Positions 1-14,938 of a DNA stretch of 64,000 nt are shown here, piece after piece (the stretch's first letter is position 1; every line of letters starts with the position of its first letter). The translations under genes were made by a program, and so were the position numbers. Origin of the DNA: Corticium candelabrum (taxonomy: Eukaryota > Porifera > Homoscleromorpha > Homosclerophorida > Plakinidae); assembly GCF_963422355.1 (NCBI RefSeq), contig NC_085088.1, positions 6,881,014 through 6,945,013 of the forward strand, given 5' to 3'. The notes under the pieces are model-generated. The model worked only from the letters and a program-made list of their open reading frames with translations, did no database searches and had not been told where the DNA came from.

Positions 1-500
1 ATGACAATAAGTTTCTTGCTCTCATATTAATATTTGTCTTAAAATCATTATATGCAAGCACCAAGAAAGTTTAGTCTCAGCAGCATTACTAACACACACG
101 TACAAGTACAATACCCCTTTAATAATTAATTACAATAGCAAGTAACTTGATATAGACTACCTGTGCACTGTATATTGCCCATAATAGCATTCAATAATCG
201 AGTCTCAAACAATAAAAATGTAATGTAATAGTTTGTGTTGCTATACTGTGCAATGTGGCTACTGGAAGCTGAGCTTGGTTTGTGTGCCTAGTCATGATCA
301 AAAAGTACCATGACATTTCTGGAGGGGAGATCAACCAAATCCTGGGAGACAAAATGAAATACTTGCGAGTAAAAGACAACCAATGACATTGCATGGATGG
401 GTATTATAGCTACAAAAGTATGTCTAGATGTCAATTGTGCAATACATCAATTTCCAATTACTATTTCTTGTGCCAAATAAAGTTCCCGCGTGTGAAAAAG
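1..500. other. unassigned A+T-rich sequence
   Basis: No frame here resembles a known protein and there is no clear splice structure. I see no terminal repeat. The short reading frames look like chance. Confidence 0.5.
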
Positions 501-501
501 T

Positions 502-985
502 GGCTCATCCATGCAACATGGAATTCAGGGTATACTACCCTAGTTTTAGCACCACCGTTATTTCCATGGATCCATGGAAGGAAGAAAAAATTGCATGGAA
601 ATGTTCCATGCTTGACTAGAAATACCCCTGTCAAATAGAGCATGGTAGAAGTATGGAATTCGCGGTAATACCATGGTTTCCATGCTTTTTTGAGCATGGT
701 AAAAGTATGGTTTTCATGGTATTACCATGAATACCTTGGTTTTCATGGCATGATGATAGCATGGACAGCATGGTATACCATGAATACCATACTTTTCATG
801 GCATGGTAAAAGCATGGATAGCATGGTATACCATGAATACTATACTTTTAATGGCATGATACAATTTAGTATGGTTTTTATGGTACACCATGAGTACCTG
901 AGTCTTTTAAGCTTTCTAATGGCATGGTGATAGCATGGATAGCATGGTATACCAACAATAACTTACTTTTCGTGGCATGGCACTT
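502..985. repeat. CATGG-rich repeat with a discrete terminus at 625-645
   Basis: Dense repetition of CATGG/CCATG and GGTATACC-like words. Positions 625-645 (CCCCTGTCAAATAGAGCATGG) are the exact reverse complement of 8452-8472, where a second CATGG-rich block ends. This marks a shared terminus of one repeat family in opposite orientations. No coding capacity is seen. The element class is unknown; a MITE-like or satellite-like element is possible. Confidence 0.7.
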
Positions 986-1219
986 AGACATGCTTAGCAT
1001 TTTATAGTATGTATGTATTATGTATGTATGTATTAAAAATTATGTACGTATGTACTAAAAATTGCTTGTCATGTACGTGTATCATAACATATGCCAATGA
1101 TCGTAATCTATAGATTACATTCTTAAATCACTGCATCACCAATTAATGCAGTTCTCGTATAGTATGCCAGTTAGTCAAACGTCGTTTCAACAGTTTTTGT
1201 GGTCATGATCTCGTGTAGT

Positions 1220-1321
<102 letters not shown>

Positions 1322-1772
1322 GCTTTCAGAGTGTAAGTTTGCAGACAAATATTTTGTAGCTTTGCTGGTTGGTATATTTAGTTGTAGTAGCTGCTGCTCA
1401 GAGATTTGGAGCTTTGCAATTAACCTGTATTCAAATACAGTTATGCTTCAATATCAGACTTATTTCCATACGTACACAGGTACGTATACAGTATTGTCGA
1501 GAATTGGAACAATGACAAGTCAAGACTATACTGGAAAATATCAATGAAACTGTGCATTTGATGATCAAGAGTCACGATCTATACTTGTCTCTTCTCTCTA
1601 AATTTCTGTAATCTTCTATAGACCAGAAAGAAAGCCTCAGCGACTGTCTTTGCTAATTTATCCGCCTGCATGTACACAACAGGCAGTCATAATTTCTCAA
1701 AATGGTTTGGCTGTTGAGTAATGTAGGCATATGTTTCGGTAGGGATGGTGTTCATGTAAATGACTTTCTTTA

Positions 1773-2659
1773 TCACGTCTTCTGTTCTGACAATGTAAGA
1801 TCTAGAAGAAAGATACAAATTGTGTAAATCAACAAGTGTACATGCTTAAAAAGCATCTGGTAATAGTGATATTGTATATACCTCTCGTTCGCCTGGCTGT
1901 TTTTCTTGATCTTCGTTAGCATCGGCAGTCGGTCACGAAATACCGACATCATCTTTTGAAAGTCATCTACGACTACGTACACACTCTGTTGGTCTGTCTA
2001 GAATAAAGGAATTTCTTTATGATAGCAACAGACGAACTGCGAAGTAAGACGACAAAGGGTTCTCTCTTGATGTAGGTGACAGCGTAAAAGACTTCACCGT
2101 TATGTAAGATGCGAGACACTTCCCCTAGCTCTCCACAATTGGAATCTAACTCTTTTACTGCATCGTACAGGTTGCTGCTCAAAATTGCGGGCTTGCATGG
2201 TTGAAAAATGTTGCAATTTTTGGTTCTGAAGAATAGCAGATGTGCAATATTGCGTGTACCGCATGAGTTAGTGAAAGATCACGACCACATACCTAGACTG
2301 CAAAAGTCGCGTATGCAATTTCGAATAGGGGAGGGACGTCATCATGTCTTGAATAAATGCATTTGACGCAGTATCGTCACACGAATCTGCTACACAATCT
2401 CTTACGTTCGCCTGCCACGTCGACATTGCTCTCACAATCTGCATTATAGATGTGCTGTCTTGATATTGACAATGAGTATGCTCATGCAGCACATTTCTCA
2501 CCTGATGACACACGTCTCCTGTTCCGTGGCAGAACGTCTTGATCCATCCATTCAAATCCTCAAAATTAAAGCATGAATGGGTCCACAACGGTCCCCAGTT
2601 TCTCACTTGGTCGGGGAGGTGACAAATATTGTGGACATTGAGACCGCAGAAGTTCTCTC
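1773..2659 (-). pseudogene. CACTA/EnSpm-like transposase, C-terminal fragment
   Basis: A minus-strand exon at about 2659-2293 encodes NVHNICHLPDQVRNWGPLW followed by SCFNFEDLNG and FCHGTGDV. This is the conserved block (HLxxxVRxxGPLWxxSCFxFE) after the catalytic core of animal EnSpm/CACTA transposases. It has an AG acceptor at 2661-2660 and a GT donor at 2292-2291. A second open segment (about 2191-1985) carries the C-terminal motif HNGEVFYAVTYIKREPF. The phases of the two segments do not join cleanly, so I read this as a decayed copy. No catalytic domain is seen upstream on the minus strand and no terminal repeats were found. The family call rests on recognised motifs; the inactivity is inferred. 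Confidence 0.6.
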
Positions 2660-2699
2660 CTGCATGGATATAGATCAGTGTAAAAACCTAGTGATATAA

Positions 2700-3200
2700 A
2701 TAGCATACCTACCACAAATTATGGGGTTTGGCTATAGTGACACGTCCCCGATCCACACACCCGTATAATGCTTGCGTGCGTTAGTGGGCTGAAGCCTCAT
2801 TCGCCCGTATGCTGTAATGTGACGGCAACACGCTTCTGTCCGCTCCTTCTGCAACAGGAGCATGAGGAATCTTTTTAAGTCTCTTCTTTCAATCGAGAGT
2901 GAATGAGTGCTAGTATGTAGGGCTTATCTACTTACTGGACATCATCCTGAAAGAATCCGATGAACCATGGTACGTATACTACTGCAATAATTAATTAAGG
3001 ATATGTTACTGTGATTCTGAATAAAGTACAGCAGCACTAGAGTACAGTGGAGGTTCACATGCAATTGCAATCTATTACTGTAGTGTCTATTTACGTCTCT
3101 GCATAATACAAACATAGTGATGTGTACCTACATTATAGCTACTACTGAGATGTAATGCTAGTCATTACCCGACACGTGAAACGTTATGAATAGTAATGCA
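2700..3200. other. unassigned
   Basis: Possibly includes degraded upstream parts of the minus-strand CACTA relic. No motif is convincing. Confidence 0.3.
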
Positions 3201-3238
3201 GTCAGGTCACGTGACTAGGGTGTGACCAAGCCTGTATG

Positions 3239-3242
<4 letters not shown>

Positions 3243-3307
<65 letters not shown>
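3243..3307. repeat. (TA)n microsatellite
   Basis: About 63 bases of uninterrupted TA dinucleotides. Confidence 0.95.
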
Positions 3308-3310
<3 letters not shown>

Positions 3311-3497
3311 CATTGTGTTTCCACAAGCACACTGATAACTGTTGCATCAAGTTTTCAAAAGTCTGTTGAAAAGTAATAGCACTTTTGCTAGTTGTTTTCA
3401 AAGCGATTATTCTCAAAGTTAGAAAACTTGATGGCGATCAATAAAATGAATATATGTATATTATAGCAAAGGTATATTTATTGGAAACATAATACAT

Positions 3498-3860
3498 GCA
3501 CTGGCGTAGAATTGGGAGGCTGGGGGAGGCTTCAGCCTCCCCAAACATTGTGAGCGGGTTATTGTGTCAAGTAGAAACACCACGCTTCAGTAAGTTTTCA
3601 ATTCAAGTGAAACATTCAACTGAATTGTATAAGCTTAATATGATGGTCACCATCTGTTTGATGGTTCACAGCAGTATGTAATTCTGTATAGTGAAACTAT
3701 ACTTATATTATTTAAATTACTTAGAGTGATTTACGTTCCCCTAACTCTACGGGTACGTGACTGGTAAGATGCTGTAGGTAGGCAAGGCACACATGCTTTC
3801 ATGTCTTCAGAAGCAGAAAGATCTTTCTCCTATTTGTGAAGGGTGAAATAAACAAATCTG
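3498..3860 (+). mobile_element. hAT-type relic (terminus plus dimerisation-domain scrap)
   Basis: It begins with CACTGGCGTAGAATTGG and a GGGAGGCT..AGCCTCCCC hairpin, a typical hAT-like end. Around 3795-3835 a short frame reads AFMSSEAERSFSYL. This matches the (A/C)ERxFS signature that opens the hAT C-terminal dimerisation domain, and stops follow at once. A related end (reverse complement CACCGGCGTAA and GGGGGAGGCT) lies near 48150-48190, so the family has at least two copies here. The element is a deeply decayed or internally deleted copy. Confidence 0.5.
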
Positions 3861-4046
3861 TTAGGCTATCGCTATGGTAATTGATTTAATATGCTGGTAA
3901 TTATTAGATGCATAGTCCATCTAGGCTTTAAGCAAAGATTGCAAATACATATTAAATGATTTTGAAGTTTGGTCTCTTTTAATTTTCTACAGCAGTGACA
4001 TACCGACAATACCAATGAATTGCAAATTTTATCTACGTTACCTTGT

Positions 4047-4068
4047 ATGCATGTGTGTGTGTGTGTGT

Positions 4069-4144
<76 letters not shown>

Positions 4145-4146
4145 TG
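4047..4146. repeat. (GT)n microsatellite
   Basis: Long GT tract with one GA interruption near 4072. It directly abuts the 5' end of the SINE. Confidence 0.95.
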
Positions 4147-4377
4147 ATAGCTCAGTTGGTTAGAGAGTCAATTTTATGGAGTGTTTACATCCGGGACCTT
4201 GAAGGGTCGCAAGTTCAAGTCACAGTGATGGCGAGCTATGGCATAATTTCCTTAAGCAAGAAACTAACACACATTTGCTTCTCTCGACTCAGGAGTATAA
4301 ATGAGTACCTGGTCATTGACTGGGGTCCTAAGCGGCCATTGGCTGTGACGTGACATCGCGCGCGCGCGTGTGTATTT
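4142..4377 (+). mobile_element. tRNA-derived SINE
   Basis: The head is tRNA-like: an A box (TAGCTCAGTTGGTTAGAG) and, about 45 bases on, a B box (AGTTCAAGTC) after GGGTCGCA. The body, CCTTAAGCAAGAAACTAACA then TTGCTTCTCTC, and the ending GGGTCCTAAG match the two SINEs at 58240-58738, which read CCCTTGGGCAAGGAACTAAC and GGGCCCTAAGGG. These define one SINE family. The body resembles conserved central domains known in other metazoan SINEs. The copy lies just upstream of the first recognised exon of the BEN-domain gene, probably in an intron. Confidence 0.8.
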
Positions 4378-4438
4378 GTGTGGATGTGTGGGACCGTGCG
4401 CGTGTAACTAATTTGTAAATCAATGTTTGGATTTGTAG

Positions 4439-8274
<3,836 letters not shown>

Positions 8275-8472
8275 TGCTCACATGATCATGGAAACCATGG
8301 TTTCCATGAACCCATGATACCATGGAAAACCATGGAAAATCATGGTATTTTAACATGCTTTCCATGGAATGTTTCTCACATGTTTTCCATGGAAAGCCTG
8401 TGTTTCCATGGTAAAAGTACCATGAAAATTCCATGGAAATACCATGGTTTTCCATGCTCTATTTGACAGGGG
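8275..8472. repeat. CATGG-rich repeat ending in an inverted copy of 625-645
   Basis: About 200 bases with many CCATGG words. Its right end (8452-8472) is the exact 21-base reverse complement of 625-645. It starts immediately after the stop codon that truncates the BEN domain and ends exactly where the duplicated intron segment begins, so both of its borders coincide with rearrangement borders. Confidence 0.75.
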
Positions 8473-8657
8473 CTAGTCGCTCTGTTTTTGCATGCGTGTT
8501 GTCTGTATGTGAAGATGTACTGTACTGTGATTGAAGAAATTTATATATCCATCTACAGTCCATAGCTAGATATATTTGTCTGGTCTGCAGGTAACGGCCC
8601 CTCAGTAAGTTACATTGTCTGTATGTTAGCTAGTGCATACGTACAGTTTCTAGCTTA
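8473..8657. repeat. second copy of the BEN-gene intron segment
   Basis: Copy of 5138-5325 that includes the word TCTGGTCTGCAGGTAACGGC. It ends at TTA before CTGTAAATCCAG. No exon was carried along. Confidence 0.9.
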
Positions 8658-8922
8658 CTGTAAATCCAGAAAGTATAGCGATCATTTAATGTTAACGAAT
8701 ATAACGAACAAGTTCTCATCGTTAAAATAAATTACGTTAAGCAATTCTTACTTTGCGCACGCGTGCTTTACATACGCCTTTTCGAACAGCAGCGTACTGC
8801 GTAAGACCAGTAATGTCGCTTACCCATTGGTTCAAGCCTGTAGACAGCACAGAAGTTGCTCCAGCAACTTCTGTAGCAGCCGTACACAGGGAGAACATCG
8901 GTCTACAAAAAAGTGGACGGAA

Positions 8923-8994
8923 ACGAAAGTCTCACGAGCGGCACCATTTGACGAAGCAACGAAAGTCTCACGAGCGGCACCATTTGACAAAGCA
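8923..8994. repeat. 36-bp tandem duplication, two copies
   Basis: The unit starts ACGAAAGTCTCACGAGCGGC and repeats at offset 36 with one substitution (GACG/GACA). It adds a 12-residue repeat (KSHERHHLTKQR) to any frame across it. Confidence 0.95.
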
Positions 8995-9064
8995 ACGAAA
9001 GCTGAGATTGGAAAGTTTGCGGCCACCGATTGTGAAATTAGAGAGGAAATTTCCAGTCAAATTG

Positions 9065-9591
9065 TTATAGCAGCTAAGCCTTTTGGGTGTTTACGAAATT
9101 CAACCTTTCGCAATAAGCACTGGTCTACCGATACAAAGAGGTCAGTGTATAAAGCGATGGTCCTGGAAATTTTGCTGTATGGGTCAGAGACCTGGACAGT
9201 CAAATCTGATAACCTGAGACACCTACAGACTTTTCACAATTAGTGTGTTCGCTCCATCATGGGAATTACCAAATATCAGCAATGGGAAGATAGAATTCCA
9301 TCCAGGGAATTAGCAAAAGACTTTGGCATGGAAGAATTAATGTCAGATGTTTTAAAAAACCATCAGCTCCGTTGGCTTGGTCATGTCGCCCGAATGGACA
9401 ATAAACGACTCCCTAAACAGATGCTGTTTGGGGAGTTAGCTTCAAAACGACCTTGTCATGGTGCAAAGAAAAGATGGCGCGATACAGATTCCTGTGACAT
9501 GAACCTCCGTGGTATACCAGAAAAAGATTGGTATACACTATTACAGGAAAGGACTATGTGGAAATCTCAAATAAACAGACAGAACAAGTAG
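9065..9591 (+). pseudogene. LINE ORF2 C-terminal remnant
   Basis: The frame reads FGCLRNSTFRNKHWSTDTKR, LLYGSETWTVK and, after an in-frame TAG at 9241, MGITKYQQWEDRIPSRELAK then LRWLGHVARMDNKRLPKQ. These are the thumb and post-RT motifs (LLYGxETWxL; RxLRWLGHVxRM) of a common invertebrate non-LTR clade. The fingers and palm of the RT and the endonuclease are absent. One clean stop in an otherwise readable frame points to a moderately young truncated copy. Confidence 0.8.
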
Positions 9592-9812
9592 TTCGACATC
9601 TGGAGAAGAACGTCCATCAACTGAGAAGCACTACCAGTTTCATTGTCAGTGTAGAAGATCTTTTTGGAGGAAAGGAGATCTCACAAGACATTCTGGTTTT
9701 TGCGAGCACATCCGTAGCTCGTCATAAGTTTTTAAGTTTTATTGTACCTCCTTTGTCATCTTGTCCATAGAGACACTGTTATCATCCATTGAGGATGGAC
9801 AGCTCAAAAGGT

Positions 9813-9937
<125 letters not shown>

Positions 9938-9954
9938 AAGTATGATAGGTGCAC

Positions 9955-10378
9955 ATCTACTAGTAGTGTTAGACTTTCTAAACTGGGAAATGAATACGAT
10001 CGTGCTTGTAATGGAGAGGATGGGTTGATTCATGTCTTTCTTGATTCTAATGATGCTCTCGCCCGCTTTGCAACTCGGATCTCGACTATCCAACGACGCA
10101 AGACTAAAGTCTTCCGACGCTTATTCCACAACCGTCTCAAGAGACACTTCCTCTTGCGGCTTTACCATCTTCCCAAAATCACACCTCTGCGTCTATAAGT
10201 GCCAGCCTTCCTAAGCTCACCTTGCCGACATTCAATGAGGATGTGGTTAAGTGGTTCGAATTCTAGGATATGTTCGACTCTACTATTCATACCCAGGATT
10301 TACTGAACGTTGTCAAGGTTACGTACTTGAAAGGCTCTTTACGCGGCTCTGCGTCTACCGCCATTGCTGGTATTGCGA
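9955..10378 (+). pseudogene. BEL/Pao-type gag (DUF1759-like) remnant
   Basis: From 10210 the frame reads KLTLPTFNEDVVKWFEF, a stop, DMFDSTIHTQ, then VKVTYLKGSLRGSASTAIAG. This matches the DUF1759 pattern LPxFxGDxxxWxxFWDxFxSxIH...KxxYLxxxLxGxAxxxIxG of BEL/Pao gag proteins. The TAG sits where the family has Trp. Upstream, RLSKLGNEYDRAC and FLDSNDALARFATRISTIQ look like the preceding gag segment. No LTR or pol follows, because a Penelope-like relic begins at about 10380. Confidence 0.65.
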
Positions 10379-10379
10379 A

Positions 10380-11260
10380 CACGAAGGCGGTAGCGCTACG
10401 TGCGAACGCCTCGAAACCGACCCCACATCGGGGATCACAAAACAGATCAATAAGTCCATCACAAACATAAGTCGCCACGGTCTCATCGACCGCGAAACAC
10501 TACGGGCACTGACCAAAATACCGAGCGAAGTCAGAACACAACAACTCTACTTCCTGAGCAAAATACACAAAATCCAGTGGCCTACCGGCCGATAGTATCG
10601 GGAAGCTCCGGACCCACAGGGCCATCTCACAGTACGTCGATCACCTCTTCATACCCATCGTACTCCTACAAAACAGTTACATACGGGACTCGAGCGATTT
10701 CATCAGCCTACTCGAAAAAAACCACTTCGCAAAAGATGCCACACTCGTGATAACCGACGTCACGTCGTTATAGACCATACAGAACTGCACCAATATGCTA
10801 CTCAAACACTACGGCTGGGACCGGAACCTCGCCTACATGACAAAGACACTACTACGCCACATACTCAGAGACAATGTCTTCGCCTTCGACGGCCATATCT
10901 ACAGACAACTCTTCGGCGTAGCCATGGGCACGTGAGTCGCAACACACTAGCAAATCCCTTCATGGCGAAACTCGAAGAACGGTTCGTCAAAAATGAACCG
11001 ATCAAACCCCGCCTCTGAAAGAAATTCATCAACGCCATCTTCGTCGTGTGGGAAGGAACCGACCAACAACTCGACGCCATGATGACCAGACTCAATCACA
11101 TACACCCGACAATCAAGTTCACACACGAACGAAGCAACACCGAAGCCGTCTTCCTAAACGTACACGCCTACAAGGTGCCCGCTCGATGCCACTAACGGTA
11201 TATTGGACATCAAGACACACTTCAAACTGACAAACCGATTGCAGCATCTCGACTACAGTT
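10380..11260 (+). pseudogene. Penelope-like element reverse transcriptase relic
   Basis: Segments in shifting frames read LYFLSKIHK, RPIVSGSSGPTG, SQYVDHLFIPIVLLQNSYIR, LVITDVTSL, FGVAMGT, FVVWEGTDQQLDAMMTRLNH and IHPTIKFTHERS. Their order matches Penelope-like RTs (LPKIHK, RPIVSG, DVTSLYTNIP, GTAMGT, DDIF.W, HPTIKFT). Several stops and frameshifts are present. The YADD-like box reads FINAIFVVW, so the catalytic aspartates are lost. Confidence 0.75.
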
Positions 11261-11284
11261 CCAGCCATGAACTTCAACCCATGA

Positions 11285-12425
11285 AGTCATTCTGGCCAAG
11301 AATGAGTGAATGGGCTATTTTTCTACAGGCATGCTGATATATCTAGCGGTAACCACACCAATAACTACGCCAAAGCATCCATCAAGACTGAAAACGATAT
11401 GGTTGCCTTTATTACAGAGTCAATGAAACTATATTATCAGAGAAAGTTACTCAATGTCTCAAACAGTAGAATGGATCACTTTGTTGCCACTACAATATCT
11501 CGGTCAGGGTGCTGAGACAGTTCAACATAGTACTATCGAAAGTCTTGGGAATAGCATCTTCCATGTCAAAAGCGCGCTTAACTGGGTTTGATGATGGCAG
11601 TTATATTGTGGACATGGACATTGGAACGTGCAGCTGCAAGAGGGAAAAATGGCTCTGCATGTGCCCATCAGACAGCGGTTGTGTCCAAGTACAAGATACA
11701 TAGCGTTAACTGCTTCCCGTCACTAAATGCATCAGCTAGGCACCGAATTGCTAAATTGGCAATAGGTGAAAAAGCCAAATCTAACATCAATTTCTACGGT
11801 TTTCTTCATCAAGAAACTTACGACAACGCTAATATACACTGAATGAAATCTGTCCGACTCACACGGTTTAACCAGATTAAGAGCAATATTTCTGCTGCAT
11901 ACAAACAATCAGGACACCAACCTGAAGTGCAATCTACAACAAACTCATCAGCATCAGCATCAGCATCTCAAGAAGTGAAATCCCAATTCAGAGCAAATGA
12001 CTGAAAAATTGGATTCTGAAGATCAGCAGTTTAGAGATGGTGTGAGAAAATTTTTCATGCGAAATGAAAGTCTCCAAGGCTGCAGATATATTTCCAGACT
12101 GTCTAGTGCACTACATCAGTTTGGATGGATATTTGGCGGTTATTCTCTACGCCGCCATGGTGTCTTCATTCAAACAGGGAAACGAATTCCAGTGCAAGTC
12201 ACCTCAGCTGGAAGACGGCAGCATGGATCCAAGAGAAACAAAACCGCAGCAGAACGTCCTGTAGTTCTAAGCCCCTCTAGTCCAAAGCAAACATTACACA
12301 AAGCCGCTACGTAATCGAAATTATTACACAATGAAAGCCCAATAAAAATCAAGGCAAGAGGCCTCACTCTTTGAGAAAATTTAGTATAGAGAAACGCTGC
12401 AAGAATGCTGGTAAGTTGTAGCAAG
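11285..12425 (+). pseudogene. Mutator-like (MULE) transposase C-terminus with SWIM zinc finger, copy 1
   Basis: Readable segments are HTNNYAKASIK, LYYQRKLLNVSNSRMDHFV, YIVDMDIGTCSC, then in another frame KRGKNGSACAHQ, and later GKRIPVQVTSAGRR. The C-x-C...C-x-H arrangement (CSC..GSACAH) is a SWIM zinc finger, which follows the MULE catalytic domain in many transposases. A single frameshift falls inside the finger, between CSC and KRGKN. The basic, serine-rich tail is also typical. The catalytic DDE region is missing; the upstream border with the Penelope relic is at about 11260-11290. A paralogous segment lies at 17366-18076. Confidence 0.65.
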
Positions 12426-12429
12426 TCAT

Positions 12430-12760
12430 AACAGAGGCATTGAATAACGTGGTAAACAATTAAGAAAGCAGGTCAACGTAAGATTTACTTAATTCATATT
12501 TGACATAGCCAGCAGTACTGTTACATTATTATTGATGTTGCCATCAATCACTTTGTTTTTAATTCTTACATAGTTATGTAGACACTATTTCTGAAACAAG
12601 ACGTGTGTGCTGTTACGTACGTTTCTCAACTGTGATTATGGATAACCATCAGTTAGTTGCAGATTTTTTGAACAATAAAAAGTGCTTTTGTATTCTCCCC
12701 AAAGTGTAATGAGCTATGCCCTTAATTGTATCTAGTGTCTGCTACATACAGTCTGCTATA
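12430..12760. other. unassigned A+T-rich spacer
   Basis: No motif, repeat end or splice pattern was recognised between the MULE and hAT relics. Confidence 0.4.
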
Positions 12761-12762
12761 AA

Positions 12763-14612
12763 ATGTATTTAGCCATCATCAATTTCTCACTTAAGCTTAA
12801 ATCGGTTAATACCCCATTAAGCAGAGTTTCAAAACAACATGTAGCGTGTGTCCACGCTGAGAAAGTGAGCCTTCAAACGGTGCCAGTGGAGACTGAAACT
12901 ACAGCAATTGGGTCAAGTGTTCTTGAAGGAGAAGAACAACGCTATAAGTCATTTTTCCGCACAGCATATGCTGTTGCCAAAAGATGTAAACCTTTCGAGA
13001 TTATGAATATATGCGAGCTACAACTTCTTATCAGTGTTCATTTGGGTAAAAATTACTTGCATGAAAAAGCTGCCGCCAATTTTATCAAGTATGCTGCTGA
13101 TGAGGTAAGGCTGAAGACTGCTCATGCACTAATTCAACGTCGCTACGTTCCAGTAATATGTGATGGATCGACTGATTTGACGGTGGTAGAGCAAGAGATC
13201 ATCATAGTGCGCTACTTTGACTTTCCCAGCTGTCAGCCAGTCATGAAGTTGGCTGCATTGTTAGACCTTGAACACGAAAATGCCGACGGAGTGTATTCAG
13301 CTTCGCAGAAAGGCGTAAAATATGTTATCAGTACAGTTAGTGATGAATTTTCATGTGCTCTAAATATTGTTTGTGGCAATTTCGATGGTGCCGCAGTCAT
13401 GATGGGGGCTCGCAATGGTGTTAAGGCAAAGCTGACCAGAGACCATCCATGTGCAACAATAGTGCACTGTGTTGCACACAAACTTGACCTAGCTGTTCAA
13501 GACGCCGTTCGGGAATTGCCTTATCTCCATGAGTTTGAGGCAACTATTCCCCTGAACGGCGACGAGAGCTGCAACGAGTCGCAAATACACTCTTTGAAGA
13601 TCTCAAATCATTCTCCGACATCAAGCAAATCCGATGGATTGTTACCAAAGAGCGAGCTCTTAAAACAATTCTGCATAATTTTTCATCTTTGGTTACGCAC
13701 CTGGAGCACATGGCTGTTGGTTCTGGCAACAGCAATGAAGAGAAGTCCAGAGCAAGAGGCCTCCTGGATAAAAGTAGCGAGTTGTCGTTTTGTTTTTTGG
13801 CGCCATGCTATGCTGGACCTTCGAAGCGTCATCACAAATGTACCAAGAATTTCAGCGAGACAAACTAACGATACTGGAAATTCCAACTGCCATCGACGAT
13901 TGCATTGATGAGCTTGCTGATCTAATTGAACAGGGTGGAGAATACCGAAAATCGTTCAATGAGAAGTTAGATGCACACGGAAACCAATTTGATAAAATGC
14001 GACTCCGGGGCCGACGAATGACATGAGGCCACAGCACAAACACGAGTAGCAGAGACTGGGATAGTGATGCCAAATGCAGAACTAGTTGAAGGTGGAATAG
14101 CATATATTAGAGACCGGTTTGCCTGCTTTAGAGAAGCACTGCTGACAATTTCATGGTATTCAACTTTAAAACGTGGCCATACAATGAGGGTGAGCTGAAG
14201 ACATTTGGTCACCATGCTATCAGTACTCTAGTTGAAGCTTTCCGTTCAGCTTTAAATAAGGGTGGCTGCAGTGTAAAAGGGATACATAGCCAATGGGGCA
14301 AATCAAAACGCTATCTAGTACCTCTTAGAACTTCACCTCTACTGCTGGTGTACACCGATTTGTTGAAAGCGGAGTACGAGAATCCAGACCTGTGCAATAC
14401 CCTTCATCTTGTTGTCATTATGCTATGCTCACCATTAGTCCCAGCACCGCTGAATGCGAGTGTCAGTCTTCAGGCATGAAATTAATAAAGTTAAATCGGC
14501 GTTGCAGATTGCAACAGAGCACACTAGACAACCTGATGAAAATATTCTGTGATGGTCCTGAGCTTCAGCAATTTGACCCGATCCTACCATCAATGCATGG
14601 CCTATAGGAACA
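12763..14612 (+). pseudogene. hAT transposase (ZNF862-like type), frameshifted
   Basis: The first 250 residues are open and hAT-like: VPVICDGSTDLTVVEQEII carries the first catalytic Asp, GNFDGAAVMMGARNGV the second Asp motif, and IVHCVAHKLDLAVQDAV the conserved HCxxHxLxL. Downstream the reading shifts frame near 13590 and again near 13800 (MLCWTFEASSQMYQEFQRDK). The dimerisation domain then appears as PSTAECECQSSGMKLIKLNR and LDNLMKIFCDGPELQQFDP. Here FS of the usual AECERxFSxM is altered. At least three frameshifts make it a pseudogene. I could not find its terminal repeats. Confidence 0.8.
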
Positions 14613-14938
14613 TCTGGAGAGCGTCATATCCACAGTCGTCATATTCCTACTAGAAAGCCATCTTCGTAACAAGCTTGAGCAATCTGATCAGTCCAATGAC
14701 TCAAATTAATTAATAAAATTCATTACTGTCTGTTGCGTACAGACTTTAGCTAATTTGCTGGCATAACGTTTAGTTGCTCTTGATGTTGTCGTTTAATTAC
14801 TGTAAGTCAAAAACACGTGACAATTAGCCACTGAAAGTTCCCACTTGCAATGGTGTTGCTTAGTGAAGAGTTACTACAAGTCTAAATGGCAATTAAGTTA
14901 TGAAATATTAATACAAACAAAGAAATTACCGTATTTCC

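Noticed and set aside
4142..4225. possible tRNA gene (A and B boxes)
   Set aside because: No cloverleaf pairing of the acceptor ends, and the body and tail match the other SINE copies; it is a SINE head.
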